Origin: Capniomyces stellatus
Lineage: Eukaryota > Kickxellomycota > Harpellomycetes > Harpellales > Legeriomycetaceae
Length of the DNA: 64,000 bases
NCBI GenBank assembly: GCA_001661515.1
Contig: LUVW01000025.1
Span: 298,297-362,296 of the forward strand
Reading direction: 5' to 3'
Position numbers and translations under genes: made by a program. Below are positions 22,600-32,620 of the stretch, in pieces; position 1 is the first letter of the stretch; every line of letters starts with the position of its first letter. The notes beneath the pieces are model-generated. The model was given only the letters and a program-made list of their open reading frames with translations, made no database searches and was not told the DNA's origin.

Positions 22600-24253
22600 A
22601 TGTCGGATTTTGTTATCGCCTGTGTGGGAAAACCATCGGCGGGAAAGTCTAGTTTTTTAAATGCAGGTAAAGCAATAGCAAACAATAATGAATTAGTATT
22701 TAAACTTTAGGGGGGGGGGGAGATGGAACCATAAGGGTAGGATATTGGCTAATGTGGCAGTAAAAGTGGAGAGGCGAATTGACAAATAAAGAAGGAAATG
22801 TTTTGTGATATGAATTGTTTTTAAATAGTGACAGATGCAACAGCCAAAGTGGGAAATTACCCCTTTACAACGATTGAGCCTAACCAGGGGATAGCGTATT
22901 ACCCAGTGGAGTGTGCTTGCAAGAGGTTGAACAAGAGCGATATATGCAAGCCGAGATATGGGTGGTGTGACAAGGGCGAGCGATTTGTGCCAGTTAGGCT
23001 TATTGATGTAGCAGGACTAGTTCCGGGGGCATCAGAGGGGAGGGGATTGGGAAACAAGTTTTTGGATGATCTTAGACATGCTGATGCGCTGATTCACGTG
23101 GTTGATAGCAGCGGGACTACTGATGAGAATGGAAAAGAGACAAAGGGATATGATCCGATCAACGATATAGTGTGGCTGCGGAGCGAAATACACGCGTGGA
23201 TATTCAACAACTTGAGCAAGCGGTGGGATTCGATAGTTAGAAGACATATAGCGACAAGTAAGAATAGGAGAAATGAGTATATAATAATGGCGATAATAAA
23301 GATATGGATAATAAAGATGTGTATATTAAAACCAATTAGAAAGCACGGGGCCAAACACGTTCCAAGCACAGCTGAGTGGATACGGAACGAGCAAAGAGAT
23401 TGTTGCACGAGCGTTGAGCGTGCCAACACTATCGCATCCGCTTAAAGAGTGGACGCTGGACGATCTTAGCGACTTTGTGTATGCATTTATTGACGAGAGG
23501 TTTCCAACAGTAGTAGCATTGAACAAAATCGACAACCCAGACGCAGACAAGAGCATTCCAAGGATATTAAAAAAGTACACGATTGCGGGGTCGAAAAAGA
23601 CGGAGCAGGTAGCAGGGGGCAAAAAGGAGGTGGTGAGGACGATACTGAGGGACGGAATATCGGCAGACCGAATTGTGCTTACAAGTGCGCTTTCCGAGTG
23701 TTTTCTGAAGGTGATGGAGAAGCAAAAGTGTATAAAGTACAAGACAGGCGACGACGATTTTGTCAGTTTGAACGACGATCCGTTGCTGGAAAACGAGCTG
23801 AATCCGCTAGACAAGACCAGCGAGACGGAGCTTGAGAGAATCAGAGATCTGGTGCTGTACAGGTACAACGGAACAGGGACGCAACAGGCCATAAAATGCG
23901 CTGTTGAGTCTCTCGAAATGATTCCTGTTTTCCCTGTCAAAAATCTTGCCAATTTTGGCTCATCCATTACCAACACCGACGGTACAGCCTCAATCAACAC
24001 CAACCCCAACGTCAGCGAATCAATGCGCGGCGCATTTAGAGACTGCCTGCTTGTCAAGGTTGGAACTACTGTTAGGCAGGTCGCTATGAGGCTGCACGAC
24101 GAACTCGACCGAAACTTTAATGGCGCTGAAACTATCGGAAATGTCCAATTAGGCGAAGATGACATCATTGTTCCCGGGAAAAATAATATTCTCTGCATCA
24201 AAACCAAGTTTTCCCAGTCCTCTAAACAAACAAACAAACAATCTACAAAATAA
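22600..24253 (+). CDS. YchF/Obg-family GTPase, YGR210C type, three exons
   Basis: Exons are 22600-22666, 22829-23257 and 23340-24253 (introns of 162 and 82 nt, GT-AG). The phases fit and give 469 residues. Exon 1 encodes [22 protein letters not shown] with the P-loop GKPSAGKS. Exon 2 continues [20 protein letters not shown] and holds the G3 motif in [14 protein letters not shown], which is followed by [14 protein letters not shown]. Exon 3 begins [15 protein letters not shown], has the G4 motif NKID, and ends in a TGS domain ([16 protein letters not shown]). The Cys-rich segment [22 protein letters not shown] is typical of the archaeal/YGR210C branch rather than OLA1. Members are P-loop NTPases thought to act around ribosomes; the exact role of this branch is not settled. 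Confidence 0.9.
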
Positions 24254-24516
24254 TTCTTCTAAACTACTTGAAATAAATTTCTTCCCATTTCAACCCTTTT
24301 ATCTTGAATCCTTTATCTTTTTGTTTTTTTTTGTTTTTTTTTGTTTTTTTGTTCAAAAAGTTAGAATAGTTTCCACTTTCCACTTTCCACTTTCCTACCC
24401 CCCCCCCTTTCTGTCTTGTGACTAATCCTTGTTTTTTATTTTATTTTATTTTATTTTATTTTATTATATTTTATTTATTGATCAATGTTTTATAAGCTGC
24501 ATACATAAATATATCA

Positions 24517-25749
24517 CTATGATTTCCAGTTCATAAAGTACTCTTCAACATCTAAACTATCATTTTCATCATCATCGTCACTTTCATCATCCGAAAAATC
24601 CGCATTCAAGGCTGACCCACTTCCATTGTTCAGCCTCTTTGCCTTGCTACTGCCATCAATATCCGTCATTTCTTTATCGCCTCCTTCATCAGACTTTTTA
24701 AGTTCAACCAGCTCGCCAACTATACCACGCAGCTGCCGTAATTTGGCTACTTTGGCATTCCAGATCTCCTGTTCTGTTTGCATTTGCTCGTTCTGCGTCA
24801 GTTTGCTTTCTAGCTCCTCTTGCTCAATCACCAACTCGTCAATCTGTGCTTCTCCCAATCCAACTGCATCTATATCAATCGCCCCTCCACTGCCGAACTC
24901 TGCCCCAGCCTCTTCATCCATCCCTTTACTTGGCAGGTTTTTGATCTCTTCTTGAAACATCTGTAGCTGTGCATCTATACTGTCTACATCGTCTTTACCG
25001 CTCTGTTTGCCTTCCTCCTTTCCTGTTTGCTCTTCCCCCAACTCTGCCATTCCCTCTCCTTCACGCACCACCTCCTCATCAAAAAATCCTGCTGGCAAAC
25101 CGTTTCCTATATCTTGCCCAATTTCTGACTCTCTCCCAACATCCTCACTATCCCCGCTTGCCTCAATATCCATCCCCCCTTCACTATTACCCACTCCCTC
25201 TCCCAAACCTGCACTCCCCGCCTCTGTTTTTTGCCTTTTGTTTGCCCCCAACTCCAATAATCCCTTCATCTCATCCCCCCGCTCATCCATATCTTCATAC
25301 TCAATTCCCCTTTTCCCCCTGCCTTTTAGATCTTCCCCCTCCCCATCTACCACTTCTCCCTTTTTATCCACGCTGTTTTCTGCTATTTCACCGCTTAGTC
25401 CAGAAATCGCTGCTAAATGATTTTTACTATCCAAATGCACCAGCCATCCCGTCTTATTCGCCGGCTTGACCTTTTTGCCACAAGTATTACATCTCCATTT
25501 GGTCCCCGTTTCATCCACTACCACGTGTCCAATAAAAGGCTCTGTTTCATTACTTGCATTTAAGCTTTCTTTTCCACTCTCAGATCCTATCAAATTTTTT
25601 ATCGCTGAATTTCCGCTTTTTCCATGTTCCAATTTCTTGGTTTTTACACCTTTTGAAAATTTAGACGATTTCTGCCTCTCCTTTTCCGTTTGCTGTTTTC
25701 TTAAAAGCCTTGCCTCGTGTAGCAACTGCCTCGCCTTTGCCTGCTCCAT
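24517..25749 (-). CDS. ZNF830/CCDC16-like zinc-finger protein
   Basis: A 410-residue single-exon protein. The N-terminus is a charged helix (MEQAKARQLLHEARLLRKQQ). Residues about 86-112 hold one U1-like C2H2 finger, CNTCGKKVKPANKTGWLVHL followed by DSKNH, with the Trp and spacing seen in ZNF830. LPAGFF near residue 220, a coiled coil at about 310-350 and an acidic C-terminus ending in YFMNWKS follow the family plan. Animal ZNF830 is nuclear and linked to pre-mRNA splicing and genome stability. A splicing role here is inferred from the family only. The middle is Gly/Glu-rich and poorly conserved. It is divergent from the MTO1 gene, with about 1 kb between them. Confidence 0.72.
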   Translation of the reverse strand: MEQAKARQLLHEARLLRKQQTEKERQKSSKFSKGVKTKKLEHGKSGNSAIKNLIGSESGKESLNASNETEPFIGHVVVDETGTKWRCNTCGKKVKPANKTGWLVHLDSKNHLAAISGLSGEIAENSVDKKGEVVDGEGEDLKGRGKRGIEYEDMDERGDEMKGLLELGANKRQKTEAGSAGLGEGVGNSEGGMDIEASGDSEDVGRESEIGQDIGNGLPAGFFDEEVVREGEGMAELGEEQTGKEEGKQSGKDDVDSIDAQLQMFQEEIKNLPSKGMDEEAGAEFGSGGAIDIDAVGLGEAQIDELVIEQEELESKLTQNEQMQTEQEIWNAKVAKLRQLRGIVGELVELKKSDEGGDKEMTDIDGSSKAKRLNNGSGSALNADFSDDESDDDDENDSLDVEEYFMNWKS

Positions 25750-26736
25750 TTTACTATTTTATTTTTCTTTATGCTGATCTTTTTCCTTTCTTAAAATTTG
25801 ATGGTTGTTGCAAGTAGCCAAAAAATAAAATCCCTGCTATATTCCCTCGTTTTTTCTGATCTAGCTTTTTCTCCGATATTAATTTACACTTGGCTTTTCT
25901 CCCCTTTTCCTGCTTATGATGAAAATGAACTAGATCTCGATTTATATACTTTGAGCGTAAAAATTAAATTAATAGAACTAGGATACATCAATAATAATAA
26001 TAAATTAAAACATATTCAAAGGCTGTTATTGCCATACATTTCCCGAATGGAATTTTATTTATTTACGTGGTTTATTGGAAACAAAATCAGTGCAACAAAA
26101 CATCTTGTGTGGAAACATAAACAAAGTTTGAATAAGCTACTAGTTTCTTGTCCCCAGAATTTATTGAATCAAGAAATCACAAATTCATCGCTACGAAAAA
26201 AAAAAAAAAAAAATTCTAAATTATCGATTTGAGGGTTTTCACTAAAAAAAATCGAGCTCATTAAACTATATTTTCTCGATTCTTTTATTTCAAAGCTGGA
26301 AATTAGACCACCCAAAGCGTCATACTCTAACCATAGCGGCCCTAATATATATATATATATCAAATTCGTAAAGGTTATTATTGACAGCGATTGTATTTAC
26401 TTCTACTCTGATTTTCTCACAGCTTATTACCCCAATTATTTCCGCTTTTGCCAAAATCGAGAAAGAGTTATTTACAACACAAACGGCGATTTGAATACAG
26501 CTTTGGTTATATCAAGTAAAAAAAAGGCAAATACTCATAATTTAGAAAAAGCTAGCCCATGGCATAACCTGGTCAAAGTCTATCTTTACAAAAAAAGCGA
26601 ATAAAAGAACGGCGATTCAATAATATTAAGCGAGTATAAACAAACAGAAACTTGAACGGAATCACAAACCCGATATCATAGAACAGTCGAGTCAAAGTTG
26701 TATAAAACTACCTCAAGAATTGTTATTATTAGAAAC
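25750..26736. other. Divergent intergenic region between ZNF830-like and MTO1 genes
   Basis: AT-rich, with a poly-A run near 26197-26213 and a TA run near 26347-26361. A 143-codon frame from the ATG at 25801 exists, but its composition is what AT-rich DNA gives by chance. Both promoters should lie here. Confidence 0.45.
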
Positions 26737-29363
26737 ATGAATACACCGATTAAAGCAACAATAAGACTTAGTGTAGCGAGATTATGGGCTATCTATGCGC
26801 CGATAACCAACAAGAACTTTACAGACATTAACGGTTTATTAGTCAGCAAAAGGTGCAGTGTGCTTGGTGTAACTGGTCGCCGCTTATTCAATAGCTTATC
26901 ATCAACTAGTAGGGCTACAGTTCCACGAAACTTTGATAGCTCTGATGCATTGAAAGATACTGAGGTTCAAAAACAGAGGCATAAGGACTTGTTTAAAGAT
27001 AAAAACCCTTGGGATGTTATCGTCATTGGTGGTGGACATGCGGGCTTGGAAGCATCTGCAGCAGCAGCTCGTGTTGGAGCCAAAACACTTTTAATAACAC
27101 CGAATTTAGAGAAAATAGGTAATACAAATAAGCCGTAAACTCTTTGTATTAAAAAAAAAAAATCAAACATGAAAATAAAAGGCAGAGAAAGTGCCGGCGG
27201 CTTTTACAGATAGAATTCAATACACGAATTTCAGAGCCTGGGAATTATGTTTCTTACTCTTTGTATAATTATAATTGCGATGTTAGGTGAGATGTCATGC
27301 AACCCTAGCTTTGGTGGAGTTGGGAAAGGGATATTGGTAAGAGAGATCGATGCGATGGATGGTTTGTGTGGCCGAATGGTAGGCAAGTGCCGAGTCTCGT
27401 TGATCTAGTTCTTGTGTTTGTTTTAGCTTGGTTGAATGGAACAGAACAAAAAGGAAATATATGGCTATGCCAATGTGCTAAATAAATGTTTACAACGTTG
27501 ATAGATGAAGGCGGGGTGCAATTTAGAATGCTGAATAGGTCAAAGGGGCCAGCAGTTCACGGGCCAAGAGCACAGGTAGATAGGGTTATTTATAAAAAAG
27601 AGATGCAAGAGGAGATAAGGAAGGTAAAGAACCTTTCAATACTGGAGGCAAGCGTATCAGACTTTTTGTGGAAGTGGAACCAGGATATCAACCCATCGGA
27701 TTTAGCGTCTTTGGACTCCAACGAAGCACAGAGTATGGGGCGTATCTATGGAGTAAAGCTGGAAAACAACAAAAACTCGGATGGAGGAAATGGTTACTCG
27801 GACAGTTTTGGAAACATATACAGCAAATCTGTGGTTATTACGACAGGAACGTTCCTGGGCGGCGAGATTCATATCGGGCTGAAATGCTATCCTGCTGGGC
27901 GAATAGGCGAACAAGCGTCAATGGGACTATCCGAGTCGCTAAAAAAAGCAGGATTTAAGCTTGGAAGACTGAAAACAGGCACACCGCCAAGACTGCTGTC
28001 GTCCTCAATCAACTACAAAACACTTGAGCCGCAGTATGGCGACCAGGAACCCGTTCCATTCTCATACACCAGCACTCAGGTGAGACATAGAGACAACCAG
28101 GTTGTGTGCCATAAGACCAGAACTAATGAAGCGGTGCATGCTTTGTTGGAGCAAAACTTTGACCAAAGCATCCACATTAGGGAAAGTGTGCGTGGACCTC
28201 GCTACTGCCCATCAATTGAGTCCAAGGTTAGGCGATTTACTTCCAAAAAGTCGCATTTGATTTGGTTGGAGCCCGAGGGGTTTGCTGAAAACACGGACTT
28301 GGTATATCCAAACGGAATAAGCAATACCATGCCTGAAGACATCCAGCTGAAACTACTAAGACTCATAGAGGGGTTAGAAAACGTTGATATGGTCCAGCCT
28401 GGCTATGGTGTGGAGTATGACCATGTAGATCCTAGGGAACTGCACCATTCGCTCGAGTCAAAAAGGATCGAAGGGCTGTTTATGGCAGGGCAGATAAATG
28501 GGTCAACAGGATACGAGGAAGCAGCGGCCCAGGGAATAGTGGCAGGTGCCAACGCGGGGTTGTTTTCGCTTGAAAAGCCAAGATTTATACTAGATCGATT
28601 TGACGGACATATAGGAGTTCTGATTGACGATTTGGTGACAAAGGGTGTGTTTGAGCCCTACAGAGTGTTTACCGCCCAATCGGAGTATAGACTCTTTACT
28701 CGAGCTGATAACGCCGACTTGAGGCTAACCCAGAAAGCAGCTGATGTTGGTCTTGTCCAATCACAAACTCGACAAGACCTTCTTTGTTCGACTATCAGCC
28801 AAATAAACATGGCTACAGCCTTACTCGAATCAACTCCTGTTTCACCCCAAGACGTAAACCAGGCTTACCAATCGGTTTCTGATTTGGTTTGTACATCCAT
28901 GAATGCAACTGAAATAGCCCATCGATCCAAAACCATCCAGAGCGTTGGAAAAGATGGCCAAAAACACTCGGCCCTTGATATGGTTCGGCTAAGCATTTTA
29001 GGAAACTCGATAGACAAAATCGATATTATTCTTTCTGCACTTATTAGCGAGTGGAAGCTGATCGATCCGGTAATTAGATCAAGGGTCTTGACTCAAGAGA
29101 AATACTATTACTACTTGTTAAAACAGGAGTCCGACATTACTATCTACAGAAAGGACTTGGGGCTAAAACTACCCACCAACATCGACTACAGAAGGATTGG
29201 AAGTCTATCAAACGAAGAAGTCGAGAAGCTCACCAAAGCTCGTCCCAGCAGCCTTGCGATGGCCAAAAACATTGACGGACTCACCCCCGGTGCAATAATA
29301 TCATTGCTTAAATACGCATCCAGCTCCAGCTACAAGCAAACACTGCGTGACCACAATATTTAG
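26737..29363 (+). CDS. MTO1: Mitochondrial tRNA uridine modification enzyme MTO1 (GidA/MnmG family), three exons
   Basis: Exons are 26737-27118, 27287-27382 and 27505-29363, giving 778 residues in matching phase. With its partner MSS1/GTPBP3, MTO1 installs the carboxymethylaminomethyl-type group on wobble uridine of mitochondrial tRNAs. Residues 1-80 are basic and Ser/Thr-rich, as expected for a mitochondrial presequence. The FAD-binding motif is [20 protein letters not shown]. Exon 2 encodes [14 protein letters not shown] and [13 protein letters not shown]. Exon 3 has [33 protein letters not shown] and a GidA-type C-terminus ([19 protein letters not shown]). The first intron is GT-AG (168 nt); the second (122 nt) uses a GC donor, TAG/GCAAGT. 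The first in-frame ATG was chosen. Confidence 0.92.
27383..27504 (+). other. GC-AG intron in the MTO1 gene
   Basis: The donor reads GTAG/GCAAGTGCC and the acceptor GATAG/ATGAAG. Only this junction keeps frame and gives RMVDEGGVQF, which lines up with the family pattern of Arg, two residues, Asp, two residues, Gly. The nearby GT at 27379 would leave the frame wrong. Confidence 0.8.
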
Positions 29364-29774
29364 TGCATACCTTTATTTTTAATTTTTTTATTACTTTGTT
29401 ACTTTATTTGGCCTTTCATTCAGTATTCCTTCTTAACTTTTAATATAGACTAAACCTATACATGTTTGCTTAAAGCACTTGCTGTCAATTAAACTATAAC
29501 GGTTCACATTGAACAAAGAAGATAAAATAAAAAGTCTGTGCCAAAAGTAAAGAATAGCAAAAGTTGACCAATTTTGGAATTCATAAATGATATAAATAAA
29601 ATTTTAATTTGGTAAAAATAAAAATAAAAAAAGTGAATGGAAAAAAAAAAGCAAAGAACATACGCAAATGCAGCGCTTGTTTGGACTATTGCTCTTTAAC
29701 TCCCAAAATTTATAAAGTAACAAGTTGAAGGTTGGTTTTAAAACACAGGCTTCCCTTTACGCTGTTTATTGGAT
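29364..29774. other. Convergent intergenic spacer
   Basis: AT-rich 3' spacer between convergent MTO1 and carnitine acetyltransferase genes, with AATAAA-like hexamers. No gene is seen. Confidence 0.5.
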
Positions 29775-31832
29775 TTATAGCTTGGAGCTAACGAGCTTGG
29801 GCTTGTTAATAACAACTCTTTGGCAAAGCTGCTGCATTTCGGCAAACGCCTCTCCAATTTTGGCTAGATACCCATACACATCAGAACCGCCTGCTCTTGG
29901 TCCACGTTTGCCTTCAATGCTCACCTTAATGCGATTTGGGTTGATTTGGTAGTTCATGCCATAGCCTTCCTGGAATACAGCACACCCAAACCCTGTATGG
30001 GAAAGCAGATCGTTGGGGAACAGTCCTGATGTAGAAAGCGTCCACGTGCTTGATTTTGTGAATGCTGGATCGCTAAACACAGAAACTGCATCGTCAAACT
30101 CGGCGCGCGGCTCATTAACTCCTGGTTTCAACCTAGAGTAAGCCATTCTTAATCCCAAAAAGTGTCTGTCTACACCATAGCCCTTGGAGGCCAAGCGCGC
30201 GTTTTCGGTATGTTTTACCGAAGCTTTGGTCATTGCGTCGTATTTTTCCTCGTCTGTTGCGGTTTTGCTAGTCATTAGCTCGACAAACTTTGCAATTTCT
30301 GCTGTTAGCGACCTGATAGTTTCGGTACGGCCATGAGCGTACATTCTAGTACTTGCCGACTCATAAGTACAGGCCAGCTTATCATGCAGTTTGTAGTATG
30401 CCAGCTGGTAGGCCATTTGGCAATAGGAATCGGGTGATACTTTAGCTGTCTTGATAAAGTCGGATCCGTACTTTTCGTAGCGCGCTGTAGCACTTAAACT
30501 CTCTGCTTCAAGGAAGCGGATCTCAGCTTCTGCTTCACGGATCAGGTTTTTTATATTAGTGGAAACCTTTCCAAACTTCAAATGCACTGGCTCTTCAATA
30601 GAATCGCCAACATACTCTGGATGACTGCTTAGTCCACTTGGTGCCCTGAATACAGAAGGACTTGGGACGTTTTCCTTGAATAAACTTTTAGGGTCTGATG
30701 ATTTTGTGATTATATAATCATAAAACCTGGCTGGAACCACAGCATCTGCAGGCGAGTGCTCGCCATTCCCCCCCGCGTTACCGTTTCTATCAAGAACTAT
30801 GTTGAGGTGCTTGTCAAACCATCTATTATGCCCAACTTCAGCCCCGCACTTTATCAATCTCTGGAAGGACGAGTCATCACCTCCCTTTGGCAAGCAAAAA
30901 TCTTCAAGCGACAGCACAAACGCAGACCTTTGGATCTCTTGTAGTGTTTCCAATGCCACCGGATTCTTTACGTTTGCCAGCTCGGCATACGCTACTGACC
31001 ATCTATCGCGGTGGCCTGCCGTCAACACTCCAATTGGCGGCTCAAGGTCGCTTGTTTTTAGACTTGTTGCGTGGTCAATTACTTTTTGCAGCAGATCCTC
31101 AATGTCCCCGTCCAGAATACGGTTCCCTTTTTTGGTGTACACCGGAACTCTGTAAACTTGGTCTCTTACCATTACAATCATATACTTAATAGTTCCTCCA
31201 TAATTGACTATCTTGTCGCACTCTGGTCTTGGAAGTCTAGTTACTCCAAACAAGTTCTTGTATTGATTCATACACATTGGATTTTTTCCTGCCATCTCAA
31301 TTGGAATGGTCTCGGAATCTACAAGACCTTTAAACTCGATTGCTTTGCTTGTCATTGCTGCTGCTCGGCGAACTTGGAATTCGCTGTACCCAACATTAGT
31401 CAGCACCTCCTTTCCCGACTCTTGTGGCTTGGCCCCAGTATCTGCATACCCTATCTGTCCATAAGGTGTGTCGTATGGCCTAAACGTCAACCAGTAGTTG
31501 GAGTTGATTGCAAGCGGCTCACGCCAGCTCAAGTACGCCAGCTCCTCCCACCAGTTTTCCAACCAACTATACTGCTGAGTCTTATCGTATGCTATCAACC
31601 TTTCTTGAAGCAAGTCAGCCACGCTAACCAAGGATTTTTGGCCTTTTTTATCAACTACTTCGATTTTTGGTCTAATAAACTCTGCCACTTTTTTTTTACT
31701 CGTCGCCAGCTCTTCGCTGGTCAGAATTGGTTCCAAGGATTCCAAATACTTTTGCATTGTGTGCTTAATTGGTGGGATTGGCAACCGTCCCAAGGTTTTG
31801 TCAAAATCAAATGTTCCGTGTTTCTCTGTCAT
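29775..31832 (-). CDS. CAT2: Carnitine O-acetyltransferase with C-terminal peroxisomal signal
   Basis: A 685-residue choline/carnitine acyltransferase. It moves acetyl groups between CoA and carnitine so that acetyl units can cross organelle membranes. The N-terminus has LGRLPIPPIKHTMQKYLESL, the family opening. The catalytic His is in GEHSPADA (His359). YSRLKPGVNEPR and GFGCAVFQEGYGMNYQINPN match the carnitine and CoA regions. The last three residues are SKL, a canonical PTS1 peroxisomal signal. I start at the ATG at 31832. The same frame stays open upstream to about 31967 without an ATG and encodes a basic, Ser/Thr/Gln-containing segment resembling a mitochondrial presequence. A spliced or non-AUG longer form is possible. 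Confidence 0.93.
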   Translation of the reverse strand: MTEKHGTFDFDKTLGRLPIPPIKHTMQKYLESLEPILTSEELATSKKKVAEFIRPKIEVVDKKGQKSLVSVADLLQERLIAYDKTQQYSWLENWWEELAYLSWREPLAINSNYWLTFRPYDTPYGQIGYADTGAKPQESGKEVLTNVGYSEFQVRRAAAMTSKAIEFKGLVDSETIPIEMAGKNPMCMNQYKNLFGVTRLPRPECDKIVNYGGTIKYMIVMVRDQVYRVPVYTKKGNRILDGDIEDLLQKVIDHATSLKTSDLEPPIGVLTAGHRDRWSVAYAELANVKNPVALETLQEIQRSAFVLSLEDFCLPKGGDDSSFQRLIKCGAEVGHNRWFDKHLNIVLDRNGNAGGNGEHSPADAVVPARFYDYIITKSSDPKSLFKENVPSPSVFRAPSGLSSHPEYVGDSIEEPVHLKFGKVSTNIKNLIREAEAEIRFLEAESLSATARYEKYGSDFIKTAKVSPDSYCQMAYQLAYYKLHDKLACTYESASTRMYAHGRTETIRSLTAEIAKFVELMTSKTATDEEKYDAMTKASVKHTENARLASKGYGVDRHFLGLRMAYSRLKPGVNEPRAEFDDAVSVFSDPAFTKSSTWTLSTSGLFPNDLLSHTGFGCAVFQEGYGMNYQINPNRIKVSIEGKRGPRAGGSDVYGYLAKIGEAFAEMQQLCQRVVINKPKLVSSKL

Positions 31833-32525
31833 TCTTTGCACCTTACTTTCAATAAATATGCGTCTTTGTGTGCTGAATAAAGCTAAATGTGTTTGGTTGG
31901 GGCAAATTGATACTGCTCGGGTTTTCTTTTTTTTTAATCTATTGATACAATACTTTTTGTATATTTAATATTTTGTATTGGGGATAATACTGGTACTAAA
32001 AGTAAAATATGTCCAAGTCCGTCCTAACTGGGGGGTAATAAGTGTCTTGCTTTTTTTATTCCTTATTCTTTTGCTTTACACTTTATAATTTGAACACAAT
32101 AGCGAGTGACTTTTCCAGCACTCAGAAAACCATACTATATGCGGATTTATTAAGCAAACTTACTTGGAAACACTATTTGATAAAACCGCGAACTGTGGTT
32201 TCAAAGCCAAAACCAATAATCTCGACTAATTCTAATTAAATAAAGTAATAATTTCTTGACTTTGAAAACTTATACAGTAGTTGCTGAATTTAAAACAAAA
32301 AGCGCAATTTTCATATGCTTTTCCTTAAAAGCACGAATTAATCAATTTTTATAGAAAGCACTTGAATAAACCACACTTTTGAGCGTGAAATTCCTTTAAA
32401 TAATGATCATAACTACCATTATTGAAAAGCCAGAATTGTGATTAACTCGATTTTCGCAATGCTGGAATCAACCCAAAAGTGTTTGATTAATCGGAAATTT
32501 TGGAGGAAGTTATCCCCCTTACTTT

Positions 32526-32620
32526 TTCCTTATTCCTTATTCCTTATTCCTTATTCCTTATTCCTTATTCCTTATTCCTTATTCCTTATTCCTTATTCCT
32601 TATTCCTTATTCCTTATTTT
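32526..32620. repeat. CCTTATT heptamer tandem array
   Basis: About 13 near-perfect copies of the 7-bp unit in intergenic DNA. Confidence 0.9.

Noticed and set aside
25801..26232. 143-codon plus-strand frame upstream of MTO1
   Set aside because: Ile/Leu/Lys/Asn-rich with poly-Lys from an A-run. No motif, no splice partner; a length expected by chance in this AT-rich DNA.
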